NCBI RefSeq assembly: GCF_904849725.1
Contig: NC_058521.1
Coordinates: 344,518,638 to 344,582,637 of the forward strand
Source of the DNA: Hordeum vulgare subsp. vulgare
Taxonomy: Eukaryota; Streptophyta; Magnoliopsida; Poales; Poaceae
Direction: 5' to 3'
DNA length: 64,000 nt
Shown here: positions 10,984 to 21,734 of the stretch, in pieces
Position numbering within the stretch: the stretch's first letter is position 1
How the letters are laid out: each line of letters begins with the position of its first letter
The notes under the pieces: generated by a model
Told to the model about the DNA's origin: nothing
The model's database searches: none
The model's input: only the letters and a program-made list of their open reading frames with translations
Program-made: the position numbers and the translations under genes

Positions 10984-11420
10984 CACTACTGGATTTCAGA
11001 ATTTTGTCGTCTGCCTGGCCTTTGCCGTCTGCTGATGCATGGCAAAGGTACTCATTGTCGTTAGCTGTCACAGTGTTGACGGCAAAGAGGTGGCTGATGG
11101 CAAAGGTTTGTTTCGCCGTCGGCCACATCTTTGCCGTCCGCTGGCGGACGGCAAAGAAGCCCTATGCGGACGGCAAAGGTTGGGCAGACGGCAAAGCCCC
11201 CCCAAACGGACGAACCCCACCCCCACCCACCCCGCTCCTTTGACGTCTGCCTGGGAGCACGGCGGACGATAAAGGGGACGGCGGCCCACCAACCACACTA
11301 ATGGCTGCCCCCACCCGATGCCTCCCCGACACTGCCCCTTTGCCGTCTGCCTAGGGCTCCTTTGCCGTCTGCCTGGGAGCACGGCGGACGGCAAAGGGGC
11401 GGCCCACCAACCACACTAAT
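10984..11420. repeat. CACTA C 5' terminal/subterminal repeats
   Basis: At least ten TTTGCCGTCTG / GACGGCAAAG motifs in both orientations. Two near-identical blocks (about 11215-11290 and 11355-11410, each with CCTGGGAGCACGGCGGACG) show a local tandem duplication. Confidence 0.8.
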
Positions 11421-11900
11421 GCCCGCCCCCTCCAACCGCCGCTTCCCACGTAGCCCACCCGGAATCCCCGCACCGCGCCTCGTGCCGATGAGCTCCGCCG
11501 GCCACCCCTAGGTTTCCGCCTCAACCCCGCTCCGCGAATCCCGCCGTCCGGCACCAGGTGCTCCGCGCCGACGTCCCGCTGTTCCGCCCCAAGGAGGCCG
11601 CGCCGCGCCCCCCCCGTCGTCCCGCTGCTCCAGCCCAAGGAGGTCGCGCCGCGGCACCCCGTCGTCCCGCTGCTCCGGCCCAAGGAGGTCGTGCCGCGCC
11701 GCCCACTCATCCACCACCGCGCGCTCCTCCACCACGGCGCCATCCTCCTCCCCACGACCCCCTCCTTCACCACCGCGCCTCCCCTCCTCCACCACTACCC
11801 CTTCCAACCAGCGCACCGCCTCCTCCTCTAAGGTTGTCCTCCCTGCGCCGTCCTCATCGCCCGGCCGCCCCCCTCTCGTGAGTCCCTATTTTTTTTCCTT
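11420..11900 (+). other. GC-rich leader of CACTA C
   Basis: Pro/Arg-biased, roughly 75% GC by eye, with repeated CCCGCTGCTCCGGCCCAAGG-type units of about 48 bp at 11575-11700. Open frames here on both strands are a by-product of composition. The matching block in CACTA D is 31800-32330. Confidence 0.55.
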
Positions 11901-12128
11901 TTTCGTATAATTTGTTAATTATGTTAGGTAGGTTAGTTGTTAATTACCTACTCTTAATTAGGTTAGTTAGGTTAGTTTTTAGTGGTAATGCCCATTCAAA
12001 TTTTGGATCTTGTTCGTGTTAGTTGTTAGTTTGTAGGTTAGTTAATTAGTAGAATTAGTGGTAGTTTAGTTAGTTGGTACATTCTGTTTAGTTAGTTGGT
12101 AGTTTAGTTAGTTGTTATATTTAGTTAG
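11900..12128. repeat. TTAGTTAG-type low-complexity tract
   Basis: Many GTTAGTT, TTAGTTGGTAG and related units; no coding potential. A similar tract resumes at 12900-13040, on the other side of the captured RNase H fragment. Confidence 0.6.
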
Positions 12129-12890
12129 TTAATTAGTCAATGTTTTGTACCCAAGGCCCGACAGCAGACAAGTTTCACTATGAAGCTCCCCTACACTTAC
12201 CCTAGCTAGCTTATGCGCCGCCATATTACCCGAACGACAAATCCAACTGATCTTGAACTCATCGAAATAATTAAGCATTGTCTTGATATCTTGTACCCAA
12301 GGCCCGACAGCAGACAAGTTCCTATCTGGATGATTAATCTTCACCACCAGTTGCCTGCTATCCAGTTCCAAATGTGCTCGTTGGATGTTAGGACCAACAG
12401 CCACCTATAGTGCCCTTCTGCACGCCAACGCTTCTACCGCTTCGGGTTCAGTAATGCGTGGGAAGAAATGGCTAACTGCAGACAAGAACATCGCATTATG
12501 ATCCCGGAATACTGCCCCACCACCACCGTTTGTTCCTTTCTTCGAGACCGCGTCGTGGGAGTTTATTTTTACACATCCATTGACAAGAGGCTCCCATTTC
12601 TGGATGGTTTTTGGCTCCGGCTGTGACACCCTTGTCTCGTTCGTTGCTTTCCAATCTGACAGTTGCACCTTCACAGAATCTGTTATTTCATGTGGCTGCT
12701 ATAGCTTCCGCCCGTCCCTTGTGTTGTTTCTGGTGAGCCATAGCCCGTAAGTAGCCTGTAGCATGAGCTCCTTCTCATGGTCAGCAGCGGCAGCAACCAT
12801 TGAAGGAACCAAGATGAGAGAGCCTTGTGGGAGGTCAAATTAATCGGTGGACTAGCCACCATCACGCCCAGATCATCTTTCATCAGTTGC
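12129..12890 (-). pseudogene. Captured RNase H-like (RVT_3) fragment inside CACTA C
   Basis: Minus-strand reading gives SSWFLQWL, then (frame change) YGLWLTRNNTRDGRKL, then VKVQLSDWKA, PLVNGCVKINSHDAV, GGGGAVFRDH, then a single TAG near 12405, and VAVGPNIQRAHLELDSRQLV with FKISWICRSGNMAAHKLARV. This is the C-terminal region of plant non-LTR retroelement ORF2-like or RVT_3 (PF13456) proteins. The first Asp of the RNase H core (normally KINSDAA) is displaced as KINSHDAV. It lies antisense to the host transposon, with no poly(A), so it looks like a captured gene fragment (Pack-CACTA) or a truncated LINE piece rather than a fresh LINE insertion. Confidence 0.7.
12145..12321. repeat. 31-bp direct repeat pair
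   Basis: The stretch starting CTTGTACCCAAGGCCCGACA is present at about 12291-12321 and, with TTTGTACC at its start, at about 12145-12175. The second copy seals the 3' end of the RNase H fragment with a duplicated piece of its own sequence. Confidence 0.7.
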
Positions 12891-12899
12891 CAGAATGTG

Positions 12900-13620
12900 A
12901 TTGAGTGTTGACTAGTGGTTGATTCTGTTAATTAGTAGATTTCGTAGGTAGTTTAGTGGTAGATTCTGTTTTGTTAATTAATGGTAGCTAGATTCTTTTT
13001 TAGTTACTTAGTGGTAGATTTTGTAGGTTAGTTTATTAGTGGGAGGTCAAATTGACCATTGCGGTCGTGCTCTCCCTGGGTGGGCCGGTCAGGTAGCTGA
13101 TGAGGTTGGAGCAGATGCCGTAGTACGTGAACCCCCGACACCCCGACCCCGAAACCACTGAACCTCGACCCCCGACCCCCGACGCCACTAACCTTCGACC
13201 CCCGACCCCCTACCCCGACCCCAGACGCCACTGACCCCCAACTCCCGAGCCCCGGGGCCTCTCCGGCCTCTTGTTGACCGAAAATACCCCAACCCGCGAC
13301 GCTAGTGACCCTCGACCCCCGACAACACTGACCCACATAGTTATGACTTAGGTCACATAGTTATGTTAATTATAAAAACATCGTATTTGTGTTGTTCTTG
13401 TGAATTTCAATGTGCAGTTATGTTAATTAAAATAAGCATAGTTTGCTCCGAATTACACATTTTACCCAAGTTAGTTCCGAAATGACCTATAGTTAGCAAG
13501 GCTTCCACCTAAATGACATAATTAGCTTAGTTAGCTCCAAAATGGTCTATTTAATAAAACATGACCTATACTTAGCTAATTATCCTCGAAATGACATTAT
13601 TAGCTCCAAAAAGGCATTCT
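12900..13620 (+). other. CACTA C internal non-coding sequence
   Basis: Holds a TTAGTGGTAG tract (12900-13040), a CGACCCCCGACCCC repeat block (13125-13325) and, from about 13340, sequence like CACTA D 33030-33105 (GGTCACATA...AAAACATC...TTCAATGTGCAG). From 13440 it has the 'TTAGCTCC(A/G)AAATGAC' repeats seen in D from 39895. The D coding region is missing between these two parts. Confidence 0.6.
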
Positions 13621-13639
13621 TAGCTAATTTAGCCCGAAG

Positions 13640-13935
13640 AAGGGGACAAGAGGAGAATAAAGAGGAAAAATGAAAGGAAGGAAGAAGAAGAAGAGAAGAA
13701 GAAGGAGAAGGAGGAAGAAGAAGGAGAAGGAGAAGGAGAAGAAGGAGAGAAGCTCCTTCTCCTTCTTCTCCTCCTTCTTCTCCTTCTTCTTGTCCTTCTT
13801 CATTTCTTATTCTTCTCCTCTTCCTTCTCCTTCTCCTCCTCCTTCTCCTCATCCTCCTTCTTCTTGTTCTTTTTCTTCCCCTTCTTCTTCTCATCTTGCT
13901 TCCTCTCTTCTTGCTTCTTCTCTTTCTTCTTCTAC
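13640..13935. repeat. Polypurine/polypyrimidine hairpin unit in CACTA C
   Basis: A GAAGAAGGAG-rich arm (13640-13751) is followed at the dyad AAGCTCC by a CTCCTTCTTC-rich arm (13752-13935). Same design as each unit of the array at 39880-42380, here in one copy. Confidence 0.75.
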
Positions 13936-14640
13936 GTAGGTTATTTTCCCTAACAAAGACATAGTTAGCTAATTATCCTCCAAAAGGACATAATTAGCAT
14001 AGTTAGGTAAAAACATCATAGGAACCTTGGTTAGCTCATTAAAATGACTAATTTAGCTACAAAATGACATGATAAGGTCAAAATGGATTAATAATCATAG
14101 TTGGCTACAAAATGACTTATTTTATCCAAGTTAGCTCTAGAATGACCTATACTTAGCTAAGTTCTCTCCTAAATGAAATACTAAGGCTATGTAGCTCCAA
14201 GATGACATATTCCACCTAACTTAGCTATTAAATGTCCTATACTTAGCTAATTTATCTCCAAAATAACCTATATACTTCTTCATCTAGTATTATTCTTCTA
14301 ACTTTCTCGTTTGTCATTTTGCAGATTACATTCACTTCACGGGAAGCTTGGATTATATTGATGGAATGCTTGAAGATGATTTCTTGTACCCTGGCTTCAC
14401 GGAAGCTTGTATTGAAACTATTGTAGTATATGAATATATATGAAACTTTGTATGCATGTGGATGAAACTGGTGTAATATATGGTTTGGTACGGATGGAAC
14501 TTGCATAATATGTATGTACTATGGATGAAAGTTATTTTAATATGGTTATGAGTACGGAAACAAATTTATTTTTGTCAAATATATATATCCTGATTATTTT
14601 GAAAAATGCTGGATATAATAAGAAATAAAATAAAAAGGGG
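13936..14640 (+). other. CACTA C 3' region, no gene seen
   Basis: Repeats of TTAGCTCCAAAATGACNTA, then a TTTTGCAG|ATTACATTCACTTCACGG acceptor-like site near 14325 that parallels CACTA D near 42430, then AT-rich 3' sequence. Confidence 0.5.
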
Positions 14641-15106
14641 CTGGTTCCCCCCTTTGCCATCTGCCCCCACATGGCAAAGGGGGATGGGAGACGGCAAAGA
14701 TGGGAGAGAGAGGGGCTTGGTTCCCCCCTTTGTCCTCTGCCCCCACATGGCAAAGGCAGGATGGCAGATGGCAAAGAGGGGAGAGAGAGGGGCTTGGTTC
14801 CCCCTTTGTCGTCTGCCCCCACATGGCAAAGGGGGGGGATGGCAGACGACAAAGAGAGGAGGCCTGCCGTTAACACTTAACGGAACTGTTGGTGTATCTG
14901 CCGTCCCATTTAATTTGCCGCCTGCCCCTCATGGCAAAGATTCTTTGCCGCCCCCTTTAAAAAAGCAGACGGCAAAGAACATCTTCACCGGATTTTTTTG
15001 CCGTCTACTTTGTCGTCTGCTGACCGACGGCAGAGCCTTTGCCGTCCGTGGTTCCCCCCTTTGCCGTCTACCATGGCAGACGGCAATTTTTTGAATTTCA
15101 GTAGTG
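14640..15106. repeat. CACTA C 3' subterminal repeats
   Basis: Three tandem blocks of about 85 bp (GGGGCTTGGTTCCCCCTTTG...) at 14640-14860, then TTTGCCGTCTG motifs to the terminus. Open frames on both strands here are repeat artefacts. Confidence 0.8.
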
Positions 15107-16428
15107 ATGCCTGATAGGTCGCGAGGTTGGCCGCGGGGCCATGTGCTAAGGCTTATATGAGCAATCCGTCCTTAGAGCCCTCTTCTAGGGGATTAGAAAG
15201 AATATGCTCTTTGAATCAATACAGGAAAGTGGAGTTGTGCTCTATGGTAACTTCGGCACTCGTCCTGCATAGCCCTCGGTCACGATACTTCTTTGTGAAG
15301 GTTTGTTTGTGATGTGTCACGAAAGGATCTACCACATCAAGTTGATGTACGACTACTTAGTTTGCTCTCTCAAAGTCTTTGGATCGATCCAAGTAGGCCA
15401 CATGCAGTTCCCTTTGGCCGTTGGAGTGACTTTCTCCTTTAAGCCTCCCATGATGCTTCTTCAAGGGCAAACCAACACCTGGCAGGTCTCCGCCATATAG
15501 ATAATTCTCAAAGGAAGAGATGCACTCGTGTGTCAGATAGCCCTGGATGTTGCTTCGATCTGGACTGGACATGTTACGAACAAATCCTTTGCTGACCCCA
15601 TTCATCCTCTCGAACGATATCATGTTGTGCAACAATGATGGCCCCAGGTCTATTATGTCGTCCACAATGTGGACACAGAGAATCACAATGACGTCAAAGA
15701 ACGCGAGGGGGGGAGTACATCTCAAGCTCATTTACTATCACGACAATCTCTTCCTGTAGCCTTCGTATCTACTTCACACTAATTGACTTTCGAGAGATGA
15801 TGTCGAAAAAGTTGCATAACCCGATAAGCGTGTCATGGACGTGCTTATCCGTTATGCCTCTAAGGGTAACACGTAGTATCTGCGTCATTATCACATGACA
15901 GTCATGTGACTTCATCCCACTGAACCTTTTATTCTTCGTGTATAGAAATTTGTTTATCTTCTCACAGTAACCGGAACTAACTTTGATTCCGGTAAGGCAC
16001 TTGAAGAATTGATCGATCTCAGCCGGACTTAATGAGAAGAAAGAAGGGGAGCAATAATCCTCTTCCTTCACTTTTTTGCCCTTCTTCTCATGTGCCTACA
16101 TCTCCATCTCTGTCTCCTCTGGCTTTTTATGGGGCGACACATGCAGATCTGCCCTGATATTGAAATGTTGCAGGTCTTTTCTTGCATGTGGCCCATCCTT
16201 GGTCTTATCCGTCATGTGCATCAGAATACCAAGCAAGCTCTCGAGGACATTCTTACTGATACGCATTTGATCAAGGCAATGAGGAGTGTCTAGTTTGTGC
16301 CGACAGTCCAAGTCCCATAAAAGAGACCTCATCTTCCATACCTTTAGCAGCGGCTCCAACGTCTTCTTCATCCTCTTTCCTAGCACGGGGCGACGTTTCC
16401 AGTTTTTGAAGAGCTCATCGAGTTCGGC
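15107..16428 (-). pseudogene. CACTA B TNP2, middle part (transposase core and DUF4218)
   Basis: Minus-strand pieces in order: TAELDELFKNWKRRP near 16430, MRSLLWDLDCRHKLDTPHCL, KTKDGPHARKDLQHFN, SPAEIDQFFKCLTGIKVSSG, FSGMKSHDCHVIMTQILRV, LIGLCNFFDIISRKS, and then (frame change near 15730) FDVIVILCVHIVDDIIDLGP and MNGVSKGFVRN. A degraded tail ends at HGPAANLATYQ beside CACTA C. These are the conserved blocks of Transposase_21/TNP2 followed by DUF4218. Several stops and at least two frameshifts. The sequence breaks off at 16428 exactly where the 5.3 kb element starts. Confidence 0.85.
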
Positions 16429-19400
16429 TGTAACGACAAAGATGCGGTTCTTTCCGATCTGGGGGTCGAGGCCCCGAATAGGAAAGCAGCGCATCTAAGC
16501 GTTTCGCAAGCAAGTAGCATAGCACAAATAATAATAAAAGTAGACAATTCGGGATTCAACTGTCTTCTCATTAATAACTCAGAGTACATCACAGATACAA
16601 TCAAGGTAGTTCCGCTACGGACTACAGAACATGAAAATGCAATGCTACCCTGCCTGCAGGCCCATGATCACGACCACGCCTGAGTCCTCTGGATAGTTCA
16701 CGTAGAGGCGGTCTATCTCCTCATCGTACTACCACGCCAGCTGGGTGCCGTCGGGATCATCTGTCTCTGGGGTACCTGTACCTGTTTGGAGTTTCAGAGG
16801 AATCAGTGAGCCACGGGGACTCAGCAATCTAAGACCTTGGAGCCAGAACTAGTCATGTTATTAGGTAGGGTGAGGGTGAAGTATATAAGGCTGCAACATC
16901 CTAAGCTTGATTTAGTGGCTAACTTACGCAGAGTAATTGTGAAGGTGGTCTACACTAGCGGTCAGGATTACTTGATCACTAAGTGATCCTGAACACCGAC
17001 CTACGGCATTCATAACCCCACCGTATTCCCGATCGAAGAGAGATCTTCGAGGGGACAGTCATGGTTACGCACACAGTTGGCAATTTTGTTAGCTTATGTT
17101 TAAGTTCTCTAATACCGGATGTTAACAAAATATTCCAAGTTGCCACATAACTGCGGGCACGGCTTTCCAAAAGATTAAACCCTGCAGGGGTGCTCCAACT
17201 AGTCCATCACAAACGAACACATGCCGCAAAGGCATCCTCTATCACGAATCTCGTGATCTCGTCGGATTCCTTAGAGGAAAACCTCAACTCTGGGGAAACC
17301 AAAGCTTCGTTGGGACTCCTATACGCAAGATATACCGCTAAGGTAAGACATGGCTAGCAGGACGTCCTGTCGTGTCGACGACCCTGATAAGAGCCGTGTA
17401 TGTCAGTCTCAGGACACGACGGATGAGCTAGACGTCGGGATGGCTAAACCTCTGGGTGACCAGTGGGCCCCCCGACATCGCTCAGGTGGGACCAACACTC
17501 ATGGGGAGCACTGGTCCGGGTTGTTGATTAAATTCCTCGGGGTAGCTATTCCCTATGCAGATTATTATGTGATTAGCAGATTAAAACCAATGTTGGGTCC
17601 TGCCGGACAAGCCTTAGTACTACGCGGTTTATCGAGGGGGTCCCCATAACAACCCCGAACGTGTTAGGAGCGATCATTATGGAATCTAACACCGGTAACC
17701 GGTAACTAAGGCGGCAATAACGGAACAAAGCACCCGGCAAAAGGCTAGGACTCCCGTCATTTACCAAGTATATAGGTGCATTAATTAAATAACAGAATTT
17801 AAGATAATTATATCAAGCTCATGTTATCACAAGAGTCAAAGCACCTGCATCTAGCAACGCTATCATTAGTAGCTAAGCAAAGCCTACTTAGCCATATAAG
17901 TTTTGCTAGGAAGGGGAACGGTGTTTGGGCTCATGGCATATGAAGAGGAAATTTAATTTCAGTGGTAGGCAGCGAGCAATATGACATGGAAACGAAACTA
18001 GGATAACAAGTCTAGAGATGGAATCAAGGTCATATCATCTTGCTTGTGATATCCTCAGCTTGGAATGGTTCTGGTTCGTCCTGCACGTACTCTCCTGACT
18101 CCACGTATTCGTTCTCCAAACCCGGTGCTACCCAATCATAAGAATAACAACCAATGAACAGCAGCACCACAAGATGCAACAAACACATGATGCATGAGAT
18201 GAAAAATGAGGATGCATCACTACTTCTATCTCTAGCACAAGCAAAAGGAACTACTATAAGTTACTGGACAGAAATGTACACTAGGCTATTTTGACATGCA
18301 TGATAATGACATTATCAGATTCGTCTCGTGAAAATAATGCAAAACGATATAAAGAATATTACAATCGGAGCTACGGATCAACGGGAATCAACGAAACAAG
18401 ATATGAAGCTCTACGTGGAAGAATCAACACCACACCCACAATTGGCACAAATCTGGTATTGCCAGGTTGCCAAGACATAAAACAACCCAACATGAATGGA
18501 TTGGAGCAAGGAAGAACACCACAACATCAACTAAGCACACACAATGATCAAAAGGACTATACTACTCAATCTGCCATAATATGCATCTTAGCTCTTTGTG
18601 AGCTACATGCAACATAGCTACAGCCCTCTAACTATGACAAATAATATATGTGGCTGTAGCCAACCAGGAACACTACAAGAACCAGCAAGAATCACAGCAA
18701 GAGGAGTTAAACTCTAGAAGATACAAGGCCACAAACTTTCCCAAAACCATCAGATCTCAGGGACTTTGTGAAAATTCCTGCACCTGACTTTCTGTCTTTG
18801 TTCTGAAGCTTTTTAACAGCAATCAAAACACAACCTACTGGACTCCAAATGAGATGAAATTTTACAGGGAGCTTCACAAACATATCAGGTCCAAAATCCT
18901 AGCACTGAACTAAGGCTAGTTCTCAACACAATGACCAGCACATCCTCATCTATAGGAGAAGAAAATGTTTCCATATTTCACTAAGCTGGACTTTTTCAGC
19001 CACATGCCCACTTTGTCTAGGCATAGCTTGCACACAAATAACACCAAGTGATAAATGACACCACTATGGAGTTGAGCAAAACTCCTACTACTATCACACA
19101 AAAACTCATGCCCTTGGGCTCCACCTATTCCATGGAAACCAAGTTCCAACTTGCAACAAATCTGAATATGTCAACTCCTTGAAGTATACCAATGGCAGAA
19201 CTAACTTGACCACTGGATTCCTTGGGAGTTTCCACCCTAAAATCATATATAAAATATGGGCACCTACTTGGGACAAGTGACCAAAAATTAAGGGAGAGGA
19301 AACTACTCCAAAGCATGCCTTGTGATTGGGCATCATTTCCAGTAGTTCGACTATAACAACAACTACAAAGGTTGAGATCATGTGCACAATGACAAAGTGA

Positions 19401-19984
19401 CATGGGGGTTTGAACCCCATGTTTGTGTCATGCACATCAAATTCACAACCCCTACTATTAAGCTTCTCACACAAATATCATGCCATGCCCTCTAACATAT
19501 GGACATGTGGAGGTGCAAGGCTTGCCTGCCAAGGTGGGATGCTACTCACACCCACTCCTAGTCCACATCACCCACAAGCACAACATACTCAAGATCAACA
19601 CCACACACTTACACATGTTATCTTAGCAACCAACTAGAACAAGGTCAACTCCATTTACAAACACACAACCTAGTGCATCAACAAATGATAGTACCTACGA
19701 CAAAGAAGAACCTACACAAGCGACCACTTCACTTGCTAGCTTCACCTAGGATAAACTACTAGGAAGCACCACCATGCACACACAACATGTAAAGCTAACT
19801 CCATATTTGTATGGCCTCACACACACATGCACCTCTCACAAGCCATCCACACACACTACATCACCTAACATAGTTTTAACAGCAAAGAAAAAAAATAGAA
19901 ACAAGATGCCATGGCCACCTATGGTTGTAACAGGATCTACAATAGCAAAGAGGAAATAAAATTGCAGCAAAAGAGAAAAACAAA

Positions 19985-20065
19985 AGGGGGGCTTCCTGGG
20001 ATTCGAACCCAATACCCTCTGATGCCACAAACTTCCCCCTACCACTCTGCTACTGTCAACTAATC
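19985..20065 (-). other. tRNA-like sequence 1 (A and B box)
   Basis: Minus strand: TAGCAGAGTGGTAG (A box-like) about 35 nt before GGTTCGAATCC (B box-like). The acceptor stem does not pair convincingly, so it is not called as a functional tRNA. Confidence 0.35.
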
Positions 20066-20149
20066 GACAGAACAAAGAGTTCAGGCAAGGTAAGGCAACC
20101 CCTGCAGTATACTGTGCCAAGAAATCAAAGAAACAAAAAGGTGCCGCGG

Positions 20150-20220
20150 GGGGGGATCGAATCCAGCACCTGCATCAGGCACAACAGGACACAAACCGCT
20201 GGGCTACACTACGGTGTCTG
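20150..20220 (-). other. tRNA-like sequence 2 (A and B box)
   Basis: Minus strand: GTAGCCCAGCGG followed by GGATTCGATCC about 35 nt later. Lies about 150 bp from tRNA-like sequence 1 in the same orientation. Not a clear cloverleaf. Confidence 0.35.
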
Positions 20221-20699
20221 ATCTAACATGCGCAACAAACGAACTGAAGGAGGTTCCCTCTGCTGATCTACTGCCGGCGGCAGACCGGAACAGGGGAAGG
20301 CCCTCACCGGCGACATGGGTCAAATAAAACAACGTCTCGTGGAGGGGAGTAAGCCCACACACACGCGAGCTCATTTCATGTGCTAGCTTCACCCGAGGGG
20401 CTCTACTACGGCGCAACGACCGCGAGCGGCGGCGCCCGCGACAGAGAGCAAGCGCGTGACAAACCTACGGCTACCGCACACGATCTGGGACAGGGAGGAG
20501 GGAGGAGAAGCGCTACATCGTGTACGAGTCGAGGAGAGAAACGGCTCATAGAGGAAGTAGTGGAGGAAGGCCGTCGGGGAAGCTTCTCGTCGGAGGGGGA
20601 TGCGCCGTCGGGAAGCAGTGGACGCAGCGCGGGGGAGGTCGGTCTTGCGCCGGGAACGGGCTCCTGGAGGCGCCCTCGAGCTGCTGGAGTCGTCGTAGA

Positions 20700-20885
20700 G
20701 GATGTAGGGGAAGTAGATCGATGACGACGACGAGCTCCTACCCGTCGGCCATGGCGATCCCGTGCGGTCCTTACCTTGCTGCGGCGAGAGAGAGAGAGAG
20801 GGGGATCGGGATTTGGGCGTTGCGGCAGCGGGGAGGAACCCTAACAGGGCTGCACGGATGCCAAGGGGGTTTAAATAGCGGGAGA
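20700..20885 (-). promoter_or_regulatory. Gene-like promoter block inside the 5.3-kb element
   Basis: On the minus strand a TATTTAA box (20871-20877) is followed by a GC-rich leader, a (CT)n run (20788-20804) and an AAGGTAAGG splice-donor-like site near 20770. This is the layout of a plant core promoter with 5' leader, fitting an LTR U3/R/U5. Prediction only. Confidence 0.45.
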
Positions 20886-21734
20886 GGAGGACCCGAGGAC
20901 GTCCCGTCGGCCATGTGCTGCTGTTCCTCTCGGTGGAGCAGAGGGGAGGGTTAGAGAGGATGACATGTGGGGCCGCCTGCCTCGCTGGAAAGGGAGGAGG
21001 ACGATGCACCGCGGGCGTGAGCTGGGAAGGAGTTGGGCTGGCCGCGCTGGTTGCTTTGCCACTGGCGACAGATAGATGAGGGGCCTCAGAGGGGTTTGTT
21101 CTTTTAAATAAACACATCAAAGGATTTAAAACCACTGGCATTTCTGTTGGGGTAAAAATCAAAGCAAAAATACCCCTGGTCATAAGGAATTATGACCTAT
21201 TTGAAAGAAATAGAAAAGAAATATGTGGAGCAATTTGATTAAATACAAAACAGGAATTTATTTACTGTTTTGGATTTATTGACACCTTTTAAAAACAAGA
21301 AACTAAACAACAAAACACATCTTGGCATCATCCAAAAAATACACTAAATCCTGGGCATTTTTGAAACAAGGTTGGGACATGTGAATTTTGAAATGGGGAT
21401 TAAAAGTGAGAGAGAGAGAGGTTGCAACAAGACAAACTCACTACATTTAGGACCATCAACACCTGGCATCATAGAACATCTCAACAAAACACAACATCAC
21501 AAAGTAACTATTTCCAATACCACCACATCACATGAAATGCGAAGATCATATGTCAACAACATAAGAAAAGGGCATGCAAGGATATGCTATGCATGCATGC
21601 ATGGGAAGGAATGGAAAAGAAACAAGGGACACCACATGAGGTCATGGAACAATTGCTATCATCAATATACTGACAAGGTGGACCCACATGCAACAGGTTC
21701 CAAATAAGGCAAGGTTTACATCTGGGGCACTACA

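Larger units (their letters stand above)
10984..15106 (+). mobile_element. CACTA element C, 4.1-kb non-autonomous (Jorge-like)
   Basis: Left terminus CACTACTGGATTTCAG at 10984; right terminus GAATTTCAGTAGTG ending at 15106. The target duplication is ATG (10981-10983 and 15107-15109). Both ends carry CTTTGCCGTCTG / GACGGCAAAG motifs. It has no TNP2. Its 5' GC-rich leader, the AACTTCAATGTGCAG-type block (about 13400) and the 3' 'TTAGCTCCAAAA' repeat block are recognisable counterparts of CACTA D, so it is an internally deleted derivative of that family, oriented + like D. It lies inside TNP2 of CACTA B. Confidence 0.92.
16429..21734 (-). mobile_element. 5.3-kb TG...CA element, probably a solo LTR of a large-LTR retrotransposon
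   Basis: Boundaries follow from the interrupted TNP2 frame. The insert starts TGTAACGACAAAG at 16429 and ends GGGGCACTACA at 21734, flanked by TCGGC (16424-16428) and TCGGT (21735-21739), a 5-bp duplication with one difference. It has TG...CA ends but no PBS, polypurine tract, gag or pol, and I see no internal second copy of either end, so a solo LTR is the simplest reading. Length and lack of coding resemble LTRs of LARD elements such as Sukkula. Orientation is minus from the promoter-like block at about 20875. A complete non-coding element with short terminal repeats that I missed is the alternative. Confidence 0.6.

Noticed and set aside
11039..11272. Short frames GRRQSPPKRTNPTPTHP and similar
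   Set aside because: Translation of GACGGCAAAG subterminal repeats.
14532..14880. Overlapping frames on both strands with MWGQ/CHVGADDKGG repeats
   Set aside because: Subterminal repeats of CACTA C; frames exist in parallel on both strands.
19985..20220. Functional tRNA genes
   Set aside because: A and B boxes are present but acceptor and anticodon stems do not pair well by eye, so they are recorded only as tRNA-like.
20389..21183. 264-codon frame (minus) in the 5.3-kb element
   Set aside because: Overlaps a TATA box, leader and splice-donor-like site. Composition is Arg/Ser/Pro from GC-rich leader DNA, with no domain.
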